Assembly (NCBI GenBank): GCA_900752435.1
Contig: CAADVD010000013.1
Location: 1 to 57,547 of the forward strand
Reading direction: 5' to 3'
Source of the DNA: Oscillospiraceae bacterium
GTDB taxonomy: Bacteria > Bacillota > Clostridia > Oscillospirales > Ruminococcaceae
DNA length: 57,547 bases
Below the pieces are notes generated by a model. It was not told the DNA's origin. It did not search any database and saw nothing but the letters and a program-made list of their open reading frames with translations. Positions 18,479 to 25,643 of this stretch are shown here, one piece after another. The translations under genes were made by a program, and so were the position numbers. Position 1 is the first letter of the stretch. Each line of letters starts with the position of its first letter.

Positions 18479-18573
18479 CCTCAAGGAAGGTCTATTTTTT
18501 ATGTGCTTTTTTAAACAGAAAGAGCACACAGGCTTTAAAAATAGCCCTTAAGTTGCAATTGCCAATCTTGAGG
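18479..18573 (+). ncRNA. structured 5' leader of the rpmG transcript (candidate cis-regulatory RNA)
   Basis: Three nested helices can be drawn by eye directly after the predicted transcription start. P1 is CCTCAAG (18479-18485) with CTTGAGG (18567-18573), perfect. P2 is GGTCTATTTTT (18489-18499) with AAAAATAGCCC (18537-18547), one mismatch. P3 is GTGCTTTTT (18503-18511) with AAAGAGCAC (18519-18527), one G-U pair. The leader ends about 25 bases before the rpmG ribosome site. There is no T tract after P1, so it is not a simple terminator. I do not recognise a described RNA family. Confidence 0.5.
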
Positions 18574-18610
18574 GAGGCAAAAAAAATCCGAGTTAGCAGG
18601 AGGTGCCGAT

Positions 18611-18760
18611 ATGAGGGTGAAAGTTACCTTAGCTTGCACAGAGTGCAAACAGCGTAATTACAACACAATGAAAAACAAGAAAAACGATCCTGACAGGCTT
18701 GAAATGAACAAATATTGTCGTTTCTGCCGGAAGCACACGGCTCACAAAGAGACTAAGTAA
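18611..18760 (+). CDS. rpmG: 50S ribosomal protein L33
   Basis: 49-residue L33 starting MRVKVTLACTECKQRNY, with the two zinc-binding pairs CTEC (residues 9-12) and CRFC (about 36-39), so it is the zinc-containing form. A perfect AGGAGG precedes the ATG. It is first in the rpmG-secE-nusG order that is typical of bacteria; secE follows after 19 bases. The zinc form implies that under zinc shortage a Cys-free paralogue could replace it, but none is seen in the window. Confidence 0.95.
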   Translation: MRVKVTLACTECKQRNYNTMKNKKNDPDRLEMNKYCRFCRKHTAHKETK

Positions 18761-18779
18761 GAAAGGGTGCAATTTTAAG

Positions 18780-19076
18780 ATGGCAAAGGAAGCAGCAAAA
18801 TCTGCTCCGGAAGTTGAAAAAACCGCCAAAAAAGCGGACAAAGCCACTTCTGGAAAAGCCGCCAAGAAAAATGACAAGAAAAAAGAGTCATTTGGCAAAA
18901 AATTTACCCGTTTCTTCAAAGACTTAAGGAGCGAAATCAAAAAAGTTGTATGGCCAAGCAAAAAACAGGTCAAAAACAACACGCTTGTTGTTTTGGCTTT
19001 TATGGCCGTTGCAGCCGTCTTCGTCTGGGGCATTGACGCGATTCTCTCGTTCTTAATGAACTTGCTGATCAAGTAA
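18780..19076 (+). CDS. secE: preprotein translocase subunit SecE
   Basis: Small essential subunit of the SecYEG channel. A lysine- and alanine-rich N-terminus of about 40 residues is followed by the amphipathic helix RFFKDLRSEIKKVVWPSKKQ, the diagnostic SecE motif, and one transmembrane helix (TLVVLAFMAVAAVFVWGIDAIL). Length 98 residues fits the single-membrane-span Gram-positive form with an extended tail. Lies between rpmG and nusG. Confidence 0.95.
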   Translation: MAKEAAKSAPEVEKTAKKADKATSGKAAKKNDKKKESFGKKFTRFFKDLRSEIKKVVWPSKKQVKNNTLVVLAFMAVAAVFVWGIDAILSFLMNLLIK

Positions 19077-19151
19077 GCCGCAGAAAACACGCGAACCGAA
19101 TGAAACCGCAGTCAAGTACAAGCAATTTCGTATTCTGGAGGGACTGATACG

Positions 19152-19673
19152 ATGTCAGAAACCGCAAAATGGTATGTGATCCACACGTATTCCGGTTATG
19201 AGAATAAGGTGGCGCAAAACATTGAAAAAGTTGTGGAAAACCAAAATTTCCAGGAGCTGATTCAGGAGGTCAAGGTGCCGACTGAAAAAGTAAAGGAAGT
19301 CAAGGACAACAAGACGCGCGAAATCGAGCGAAAGATTTTTCCAGGATATGTGCTGGTGAAAATGATTTTGACGGATGATTCCTGGTATGTTGTCCGGAAT
19401 ATCCGCGGCGTGACCGGATTTGTCGGTTCGTCCACAAAACCCGTTCCGCTGTCCGAGGCCGAGGTCAAAAAGCTGGGTGTCGAGACGGTGCAGGTCGAAG
19501 TCGATTATGCGGTCGGAGACAGCGTCAGCGTTGTCGCAGGTCCGTTGGCTGGCTTTGGCGGCGTGGTCAACGACATTGACGTGGAAAACAACTGCGTCAA
19601 GGTGACTGTGTCCATGTTCGGACGGGAAACACCGGTTGAGCTGGAGCTTGCTCAGGTTCAGCGGGTTGGCTAG
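19152..19673 (+). CDS. nusG: transcription termination/antitermination protein NusG
   Basis: Binds RNA polymerase and modulates elongation, pausing and coupling with translation. The NGN domain starts WYVIHTYSGYENKVAQNIE and includes FPGYVLVKM and VRGVTGFVG-like VRNIRGVTGFVG; the C-terminal KOW domain begins with GDSVSVVAGPLAGFGGVV. Length 173 is normal. It stands directly before the rplK leader, as in most bacteria. Confidence 0.96.
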   Translation: MSETAKWYVIHTYSGYENKVAQNIEKVVENQNFQELIQEVKVPTEKVKEVKDNKTREIERKIFPGYVLVKMILTDDSWYVVRNIRGVTGFVGSSTKPVPLSEAEVKKLGVETVQVEVDYAVGDSVSVVAGPLAGFGGVVNDIDVENNCVKVTVSMFGRETPVELELAQVQRVG

Positions 19674-19692
19674 GAAAAGTTCTAGCGTTTGG

Positions 19693-19764
19693 CGCAGGCT
19701 TGTCTGAACCTGCGTTTGAAGCGTTTAGTTTGGATATAGGGCGGGTACGCCCCGATTAAACGCT
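19693..19764 (+). promoter_or_regulatory. two-hairpin leader between nusG and rplK
   Basis: Hairpin A is CGCAGG (19693-19698) with CCTGCG (19709-19714). Hairpin B is AGCGTTTA (19720-19727) with TAAACGCT (19757-19764), enclosing a smaller GGGCG / CGCCC stem. The rplK-rplA leader is where L1 represses its own operon in other bacteria, so this is a candidate L1 site; I could not match the L1 consensus. Confidence 0.45.
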
Positions 19765-19845
19765 GTGGGAGGACAACAGGAGGGAAAACCGTTTGGGTGG
19801 ACACCTGTTTCCGCCATTTACCACAAATTTTTGGAGGTGCAATTT

Positions 19846-20271
19846 ATGGCTCAAAAAGTAACTGGCTACATTAAACTTCAGATTCCTGCCGGAAAAGCCA
19901 CTCCGGCACCACCGGTTGGTCCTGCACTGGGTCAGCATGGTGTGAACATCATGGCATTCACAAAAGAGTTCAACGAACGCACAAAAGGCGACATCGGTTT
20001 GATTATTCCGGTTGTCATCACCGTTTATGCGGACCGTTCCTTCACTTTTGTCACCAAAACTCCGCCGGCAGCCGTTTTGATCAAAAAAGCTTGCGGCATT
20101 GAAAGCGGTTCTGGTGTGCCGAACAAAACAAAAGTTGCGAAGATCACCAAAGAACAGATTCAGAAAATCGCTGAGACCAAGATGCCTGACTTGAACGCAG
20201 CGAACATCGAAACTGCTATGAGCATGATCGCCGGAACAGCTCGCTCCATGGGAATCGAAGTAGTCGATTAA
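19846..20271 (+). CDS. rplK: 50S ribosomal protein L11
   Basis: 141-residue L11, starting MAQKVTGYIKLQIPAGKATP and containing PPVGPALGQHGVNIM, the conserved GTPase-centre binding segment. The longer frame from 19765 is not the start: GGAGGTG lies eight bases before the ATG at 19846, and the extra N-terminus matches nothing in L11. Second cistron block after the two-hairpin leader; rplA follows after 56 bases. Confidence 0.97.
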   Translation: MAQKVTGYIKLQIPAGKATPAPPVGPALGQHGVNIMAFTKEFNERTKGDIGLIIPVVITVYADRSFTFVTKTPPAAVLIKKACGIESGSGVPNKTKVAKITKEQIQKIAETKMPDLNAANIETAMSMIAGTARSMGIEVVD

Positions 20272-20327
20272 TCACCCTGGTGGGAGGATAAATCCGCTAT
20301 ATACCACTTTTAGGGAGGAAAATGTTA

Positions 20328-21023
20328 ATGAAACACGGTAAAAAGTATAACGACAGTGTCAAAGTGCTTGAACGTGCAAAACTCTACGATGTAAGAGAAG
20401 CGTTGGAACTCACCGTGAATTCCGCAAAAGCAAAATTTGATGAAACTGTTGAACTGCACGTTCGTTTGGGCGTGGACTCTCGTCACGCTGACCAGCAGGT
20501 TCGCGGCGCGGTTGTTCTGCCGAACGGAACCGGTAAAAAGGTAAGAGTGCTGGTAATCTGTAAAGATGCTAACATTGCTCCGGCTTTGGAAGCTGGCGCA
20601 GATTATGCTGGTTCGGACGAATACGTTCATAAGATTCAGTCCGAAGGCTGGATGGAATTTGACGTGGTTATTGCAACCCCGGATATGATGGGCGTTGTCG
20701 GCCGTTTGGGTAAGGTGTTGGGTCCTCGCGGCCTCATGCCGTCTCCGAAGGCTGGTACCGTTACTCCGGATGTGGCGAAAGCCGTTACCGAAGCGAAAGC
20801 TGGTAAAATTGAATACCGTCTGGACAAAACCAACATCATCCACTGCCCGGTTGGCAAAGCGTCCTTCGGTGCAGATAAGCTGGAAGAAAACGTGGAAGCA
20901 CTCATGGGTGCGATCGTGAAAGCAAAACCGGCTGCGGCGAAAGGCCAATACCTGAAATCCTGCGTGGTTTCTTCCACTATGGGACCTGGTATCAAAATCA
21001 ACACAGCAAAATACGGCGTCTAA
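20328..21023 (+). CDS. rplA: 50S ribosomal protein L1
   Basis: 231-residue L1 of the L1 stalk, starting MKHGKKYNDSVKVLERAKLY, with the conserved GLMPSPKAGTVTPDV. I choose the ATG at 20328 because GGGAGG is nine bases upstream; the in-frame ATG at 20322 would be only three bases from it, and family members start MKHGKKY. In other bacteria L1 represses translation of rplK-rplA by binding the leader. No terminator with a T tract follows; instead a 16-bp inverted repeat overlaps the next promoter. Confidence 0.97.
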   Translation: MKHGKKYNDSVKVLERAKLYDVREALELTVNSAKAKFDETVELHVRLGVDSRHADQQVRGAVVLPNGTGKKVRVLVICKDANIAPALEAGADYAGSDEYVHKIQSEGWMEFDVVIATPDMMGVVGRLGKVLGPRGLMPSPKAGTVTPDVAKAVTEAKAGKIEYRLDKTNIIHCPVGKASFGADKLEENVEALMGAIVKAKPAAAKGQYLKSCVVSSTMGPGIKINTAKYGV

Positions 21024-21040
21024 TTTTGAGCCGTTTTCGT

Positions 21041-21098
21041 TGTCAAGAATTCTTTTTTGAAAAGAGTTCTTGACAATATTGCTGAAATAAGCTATAAT
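21041..21098 (+). promoter_or_regulatory. consensus promoter of rplJ-rplL overlapped by a 16-bp inverted repeat
   Basis: TTGACA (21070-21075), 17-base spacer, TATAAT (21093-21098): both hexamers match consensus. The arm 21041-21056 pairs with 21060-21075 at 15 of 16 positions around a 4-base loop, and the second arm ends exactly with the -35 hexamer. It may end the rplA transcript, act as an operator, or both. Confidence 0.8.
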
Positions 21099-21105
21099 AT
21101 ATAAG

Positions 21106-21320
21106 CTGTACTTTTTCTAAAGACAGCAGGCGCCGTATTCACGGCTGAAATGGGTTTACCTGGGCCTGCCGAGGAAGAGTCAAGCGTTGCCGCTTTTGCG
21201 GCTTGCTTGAAAACGTAGCGATAAAAGGCGAGTGCCTTGCAATGTCATTTTGCAGGAGGACATAAGCTGTTTTGAATGCGTTACCCTTCCTTGTCTGCGG
21301 ACGAGGAAGGGTTTTCTGTT
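21106..21320 (+). ncRNA. ribosomal protein L10 leader with terminator-like stem
   Basis: The leader between the promoter and rplJ has the expected place and the segment GGGTTTACCTGGGCCTGCCG typical of L10 leaders in Firmicutes, where the L10-(L12)4 complex represses its own synthesis. It ends with the stem ACCCTTCCT / AGGAAGGGT (21283-21291, 21304-21312) followed by TTTTCTGTTT, which looks like an attenuator terminator. Assignment by position and eye, not by a covariance search. Confidence 0.7.
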
Positions 21321-21363
21321 TAGAAAAGCGAGATACAGGAATTGCATGTGGAGGTGAAACGAT

Positions 21364-21864
21364 TTGCCAAGTGAGAAAATTTTGAGTGAGAAACAACAAT
21401 ACGTTGCGGCTTTAGCGGAAAGATTGAAAAATTCTGCGGCTGGTGTTGTGGTTGACTACAAAGGAATTACGGTTGCAGACGATACTGCACTGCGTAAATC
21501 TTTGAGAGAAGCAGGCGTACAGTATGAGGTTGTCAAAAACACCATGCTGAAACTGGCGGCAAAAGAAGCTGGTTTGGAAGGCCTGAATAGTGTGCTCGAA
21601 GGCACCACCGCTCTTGCAACCAGCGCGGAAGATCCGATTGCGGCTGCAAAAGTGTTGGGTGAATTTGCAGAAAAGAACAAAAACTTCACGATTAAAGCAG
21701 GCTTCATGGACGGTCAAGTGATCGATGCGGCGAAGGTTACTGCGGTTGGAAAACTTCCTTCCAAAGAACAGCTCGTTGGTCAGCTGCTCAGTGTTCTGGT
21801 TGCTCCGATCCGTGGCATGGCTGTTGCGCTTAACGCAATTGCTGAACAAAAAGAAAGCGCTTAA
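21364..21864 (+). CDS. rplJ: 50S ribosomal protein L10
   Basis: 166-residue L10, the base of the L7/L12 stalk. Starts PSEKILSEKQQYVAALAERL after the initiator and contains VVDYKGITVADDTALRKSLR. The start codon is TTG: GGAGGTGA sits at a normal distance upstream, no ATG or GTG is available in frame nearby, and family members begin MPSEKIL. The rare start codon may keep expression tied to the leader control. Confidence 0.95.
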   Translation: MPSEKILSEKQQYVAALAERLKNSAAGVVVDYKGITVADDTALRKSLREAGVQYEVVKNTMLKLAAKEAGLEGLNSVLEGTTALATSAEDPIAAAKVLGEFAEKNKNFTIKAGFMDGQVIDAAKVTAVGKLPSKEQLVGQLLSVLVAPIRGMAVALNAIAEQKESA

Positions 21865-21946
21865 TTGAGAATGCGCAAGAGACGAGATTTCCGTCGCCAA
21901 AATAGAAATGCGTTGCGATACGCACAAATTATAGGAGGATATTACA

Positions 21947-22318
21947 ATGGCTGATATTGCAAAATTTATTGAAGATATCAAAGCTTTGACCGTTCTCGAA
22001 CTGAACGATCTCGTAAAAGCGATTGAAGAAGAATTTGGTGTTTCCGCTGCTGCTCCGGTTATGGTTGCTGGCGCTGCTGCTGGTGCTGCTCCGGCTGCAG
22101 AAGAAAAAACAGAATTTGACGTGGTTCTGGCTGAAGCTGGCGCGAACAAAATTGCTGTTATCAAAGTGGTTCGTGAAATCACTGGTCTGGGCCTGAAAGA
22201 AGCGAAAGCTCTTGTTGACGGCGCTCCGAAACCGCTCAAAGAAGCTGTTTCCAAAGAAACTGCCGACGAGATCAAAGAAAAACTCGAAGCTGCTGGCGCG
22301 AAAGTTGAAGTTAAATAA
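21947..22318 (+). CDS. rplL: 50S ribosomal protein L7/L12
   Basis: 123-residue L7/L12, with the N-terminal dimerisation region (ADIAKFIEDIKALTVLELND), an alanine-rich hinge and the C-terminal factor-binding domain (EFDVVLAEAGANKIAVIKVV, GLGLKEAKALVDGAPKPLKE). The ribosome site AGGAGGATATTACA is ideal for the high output the four-to-six-copy protein needs. It is the last gene of the unit: a strong terminator follows and rpoB is not next, unlike in many Firmicutes. Confidence 0.97.
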   Translation: MADIAKFIEDIKALTVLELNDLVKAIEEEFGVSAAAPVMVAGAAAGAAPAAEEKTEFDVVLAEAGANKIAVIKVVREITGLGLKEAKALVDGAPKPLKEAVSKETADEIKEKLEAAGAKVEVK

Positions 22319-22336
22319 TTTCAATTGCAATAGACA

Positions 22337-22369
22337 AACCGCTCGAATCCATCATTCGAGCGGTTTTTT
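22337..22369 (+). terminator. intrinsic terminator of rplJ-rplL
   Basis: Perfect 12-bp stem AACCGCTCGAAT / ATTCGAGCGGTT with a 5-base loop and following Ts. Confidence 0.93.
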
Positions 22370-22464
22370 GCGTACTGTCAGCAAATTGCGCCCGTTCACA
22401 GCCAGTTCACGTTTTTACGCTATGATGATTCAAAAAATAAGTAACTTTGCGAAGGATGGGAAAC

Positions 22465-23937
22465 ATGGAAAATCGCACCATGATGCAATATTTTGAATGG
22501 TATTTGCCGGCGGACAAGTTGTTTTGGAAGCGGTGTGCGGCACAGGCCGCAGAGCTGAAACAAAGCGGGATTGATATGGTTTGGCTGCCGCCGGCTTATA
22601 AGGGAGCGAACGGCGTCAATGACGTTGGATATGCGGTGTACGATACCTATGATTTGGGCGAATTTTATCAAAAGGGTTCTGTTGCCACCAAATACGGCAC
22701 AAAAGAAGAATACCAGCGTGCCATTCGGGTATTGCAGGAGCAGGGGATTGCGGTATTGGCCGACATCGTACTCAATCACCGCATCGGAGCGGATGGCAAG
22801 GAACAGGTGACGGCGGTGCAGAACGATGCGGCCAACCGTCACATGGTGATTGGCGACGAGAGTGAGATTACCGCGTGGACACGGTTTACCTTTCCGGGAC
22901 GGGCGCGGAAGTATTCGGGCTTTACTTGGAACTGGACGCATTTTGCCGGTATTGACTGGGATGCCAGTGAAAATCAGGGCGGCATTTATCGGTTTGTCGG
23001 CAAGAACTGGGACAAAGAAGTGGATACGGAGTTCGGCAATTACGATTATTTGATGGGCGCGGATTTGGAGATGAGCAATCCGGTAGTCGTGGAGGAGCTG
23101 AAGCATTGGGGACGGTGGTATCTGGAAATGACCGGTGTGGACGGATTTCGTTTGGATGCGGTGAAGCACATTCGGTTCAGCTTTTTCAATGAGTGGCTGG
23201 ACGCCATGCGCGCGGAGGCCAGACGGGAGCTGTTTGCGGTCGGCGAATATTGGAGCGGCAATTTGGATAATCTGATGCGCTATTTGGATTCTTCTGGCCG
23301 GCGTATGGCTTTGTTTGATGTACCGCTTCACATGCACTTTCATGAAGCGTCGTGCAGTTGTGCGCATTATGACATGCGGAATTTGCTTCAAGGTACTTTG
23401 GTGGGCTGTGAACCCAGCAGTGCGGTTACCTTTGTGGACAATCACGATACCCAGTTGGGACAGGCGCTGGAGTCGTGGGTGGGCGAGTGGTTTAAGCCGC
23501 TGGCGTATGCGTTCATTCTGCTTCGCGAGGAAGGGTATCCCTGTGTGTTTTACGGCGATTATTATGGGATTCCGCACAACAACATTGCGGCGGTGCCGGG
23601 GTTGAAACGGCTGCTGCGCGTGCGCAAGCGGTATGCCTATGGGGAGCAGACGGATTATTTTGACGATGCCAATGTGATTGGTTGGACGCGTGCCGGTGAT
23701 GCGGAGCACGAACATTCCGGTGTCGCTGTGGTGCTGTCCGATGGAGAAGGCGGTGAGAAAAAGATGTGCATGGGAAAGGCGTTTGCGAATGAGCGCTTTC
23801 GGGATTGTTTGCACCGCAGCGGGCGGCTAGTGGAATTGGATGACGATGGATTTGGGGTATTTCCAGTGGACGGCGGCTCGGCTTCGGTCTGGGTATGCGA
23901 ACAGGCCTATGAAGCGCTGACCGTGGAGATGCCGTAA
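22465..23937 (+). CDS. cytoplasmic alpha-amylase, GH13
   Basis: Hydrolyses alpha-1,4-glucan bonds. The start NRTMMQYFEWYLPADKLFWK is typical of the intracellular and liquefying bacterial amylases (GH13 subfamily 5). The four conserved regions are visible: DIVLNHR, GFRLDAVKHI with the nucleophile Asp, the acid/base Glu in LFAVGEYW, and FVDNHD. There is no signal peptide, so it acts inside the cell on glycogen or imported maltodextrins. I start at 22465 because GAAGGA is eight bases upstream; earlier in-frame codons (22447, 22456) would lie over that site. Length 490. No other sugar genes adjoin it. The C-terminal beta domain is complete. Confidence 0.93.
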   Translation: MENRTMMQYFEWYLPADKLFWKRCAAQAAELKQSGIDMVWLPPAYKGANGVNDVGYAVYDTYDLGEFYQKGSVATKYGTKEEYQRAIRVLQEQGIAVLADIVLNHRIGADGKEQVTAVQNDAANRHMVIGDESEITAWTRFTFPGRARKYSGFTWNWTHFAGIDWDASENQGGIYRFVGKNWDKEVDTEFGNYDYLMGADLEMSNPVVVEELKHWGRWYLEMTGVDGFRLDAVKHIRFSFFNEWLDAMRAEARRELFAVGEYWSGNLDNLMRYLDSSGRRMALFDVPLHMHFHEASCSCAHYDMRNLLQGTLVGCEPSSAVTFVDNHDTQLGQALESWVGEWFKPLAYAFILLREEGYPCVFYGDYYGIPHNNIAAVPGLKRLLRVRKRYAYGEQTDYFDDANVIGWTRAGDAEHEHSGVAVVLSDGEGGEKKMCMGKAFANERFRDCLHRSGRLVELDDDGFGVFPVDGGSASVWVCEQAYEALTVEMP

Positions 23938-24092
23938 CGTTGTTTAACGGGTCAAGATCACTTGTGCGTACATTACGCGAATAGTGGAAAAGAAATTGTG
24001 ATTTTTATGCAGAATGTCAAACGCTTACACATATAAAACAAAAATAATATGATCGATTTGTTAAAAATATATAAAATATACAAACCATCCTC

Positions 24093-24121
24093 TTCACTTT
24101 TTCTTTGTTTTGCTGTATAAT
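24093..24121 (+). promoter_or_regulatory. probable promoter of the small gene at 24177
   Basis: TTCACT (24093-24098), 17-base spacer, consensus TATAAT (24116-24121). The 240-base gap before it is A/T-rich and holds no gene I can support. Confidence 0.6.
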
Positions 24122-24176
24122 AAAAAGTATCAGAAGTGGCCATTACAAACGAGGGACAATAGAGAGAAGTGATTGT

Positions 24177-24476
24177 ATGACCCAGAAATTCAATGTTCAG
24201 ATTATGCTGCCAGCAGGTCCGGTTCCCGCTGAATTGACCTTTGTTTTTCAACCTGAGCAGATGGGCGGCGACATTGTGGTGTACGGAAATCGCACTTCAT
24301 TTCGCAAGGTGATCATGCAGAACGAACAGGTTTTGGTGTCTGGTGAGGCACAGGTGCCGTTTGGACAGATTCGGTTTACCGCTGTTTGTCAGTTTGATCG
24401 AGAGTGTATGCAGGCGGTGGTGCGTGTGCCAAATATGAACGAGGAAATTCAAATACATGGAAATCGCGTCGCTTAA
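24177..24476 (+). CDS. conserved-looking small protein of unknown function
   Basis: A 99-residue protein I do not recognise. It starts MTQKFNVQIMLPAGPVPAEL; the longer frame from 24105 would begin before the -10 box and is rejected. It has no signal peptide, no membrane segment and only two cysteines. Alternating hydrophobic residues (FNVQIML, ADLTFVF-like AELTFVF, IVVYGN, VLVSGEAQV, IRFTAVCQF, AVVRVPN) suggest an all-beta fold. The motif GNR occurs twice (VVYGNRTSF and the C-terminal HGNRVA). It has its own promoter, a ribosome site (AGAGAAGTG) and a terminator, which supports it being a real gene. Confidence 0.65.
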   Translation: MTQKFNVQIMLPAGPVPAELTFVFQPEQMGGDIVVYGNRTSFRKVIMQNEQVLVSGEAQVPFGQIRFTAVCQFDRECMQAVVRVPNMNEEIQIHGNRVA

Positions 24477-24498
24477 AAGAGCGCTGTAAAAGAAAAGT

Positions 24499-24536
24499 GA
24501 GAGCCATCTGGGGGACCGGATGGCTCTCCTGCTTTT
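24499..24536 (+). terminator. intrinsic terminator after the small gene
   Basis: Perfect 10-bp stem GAGAGCCATC / GATGGCTCTC with a short T run a few bases later. Confidence 0.75.
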
Positions 24537-24540
24537 GGGG

Positions 24541-24568
24541 TTGACAAGAAATGCAAATGTGCTATGAT
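24541..24568 (+). promoter_or_regulatory. promoter of the PHP-domain gene
   Basis: Consensus TTGACA (24541-24546), 16-base spacer, TATGAT (24563-24568). The predicted start near 24575 rules out the earliest in-frame ATG at 24564. Confidence 0.75.
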
Positions 24569-24599
24569 GAGGGCAGTAGGACAGAAGGGACGGATGGAC

Positions 24600-25580
24600 A
24601 TGAACAATCAGCAGGGATTTTGCAGTACTGGACATTGGTATAAGGGGAATTTGCACAGCCACACCACCAATTCGGACGGATGCTTGACGCCGGAGCAGTC
24701 GGTGGCGCTGTTTCGGGAACACGGCTATCACTTTTTGTGCTTGAGCGAACACGACAAATATACGGATTACCGCAGTCAATTTGACTGCGAGGATTTCATT
24801 CTTTTGCCGGGCTTGGAAGCATCGGCGCTGTTGTTTGCCAAGGAAGGGGATACCTGCCCCATCAAGGTACATCACATGCATGGGATTTTGGGAACGGAAG
24901 AAATGCAGCGGCAGGCACAATCGCTGTTTGTCCACGGAGAGGTTTTACCGCCGCCTGTTTATTATGGAAGCTGGGACGGCGCGCGGACTGCACAGGAGCT
25001 GTCCGATGCTCTGCATCGGCGCGGCTGTCTTGTGACGTACAATCATCCGATTTGGTCGCGTGTACGGGAAAGCGAATTTATGGATACCAAAGGCGTGTTT
25101 GCGCTGGAGATTTTCAATTACAACACCGTCAATGAGAGCGGAACGGGATACGATACCACGCATTGGGAAACCATGCTGCGCGAGGGCAAGCGAATCTTTG
25201 CACTGGCAACGGATGACAACCACAATGGCGGTGTGTTTGACGATGCCTGCGGCGGTTTCATTATGGTGCGGGCAGAGAGCCTAACGCATGAGAATATCAT
25301 CCAAGCGTTGCTTTCCGGCAATTACTATTCTTCCTCCGGACCGGAAATTTACGGTTGGGGCGTGAGAGATGGGGTTGCCTATGTAGAATGCAGTCCGGTC
25401 AACCGTGTCAATTTTGTTGCCGGTGATTTGGTCGGCGACGGCGCAGTGGTGCTGTGCAAGAACATCGATGAAACGCTGACCCGTGCCGAATGGAAGATGG
25501 GCGGACACGAACGCTATCTGCGCGTGGAGTGCATCGACAGGCACGGCAAAACAGCGTGGAGCAATCCGATTTGGCTGTAA
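24600..25580 (+). CDS. PHP-domain metal-dependent phosphoesterase-like protein
   Basis: A PHP superfamily protein; members are metal-dependent phosphoesterases or phosphatases. Metal-ligand motifs in order: GNLHSHTTNSDG near residue 15, LSEHDKYTDY, LLPGLEASAL, VTYNHPIW and LATDDNHNGG. The last 70 residues (from about GPEIYGWGVRDGVAYVECSP) form a C-terminal beta extension seen in some PHP proteins of gut bacteria. Start at 24600 is chosen because GAAGGGA lies nine bases upstream. The substrate is unknown; relatives include histidinol phosphatase and nucleotide 3',5'-phosphatases. Single-gene unit. Confidence 0.85.
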   Translation: MNNQQGFCSTGHWYKGNLHSHTTNSDGCLTPEQSVALFREHGYHFLCLSEHDKYTDYRSQFDCEDFILLPGLEASALLFAKEGDTCPIKVHHMHGILGTEEMQRQAQSLFVHGEVLPPPVYYGSWDGARTAQELSDALHRRGCLVTYNHPIWSRVRESEFMDTKGVFALEIFNYNTVNESGTGYDTTHWETMLREGKRIFALATDDNHNGGVFDDACGGFIMVRAESLTHENIIQALLSGNYYSSSGPEIYGWGVRDGVAYVECSPVNRVNFVAGDLVGDGAVVLCKNIDETLTRAEWKMGGHERYLRVECIDRHGKTAWSNPIWL

Positions 25581-25594
25581 AAGCACAAACGAAA

Positions 25595-25631
25595 ACAGCG
25601 CTTTCCCTGTTACGTACAGGGAAAGCGCTGT
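25595..25631. terminator. bidirectional terminator between convergent genes
   Basis: Perfect 16-bp stem ACAGCGCTTTCCCTGT / ACAGGGAAAGCGCTGT with a 5-base loop, shared by the PHP gene (+) and the ABC module (-). Confidence 0.85.
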
Positions 25632-25643
25632 TTGTCTTTGTGT

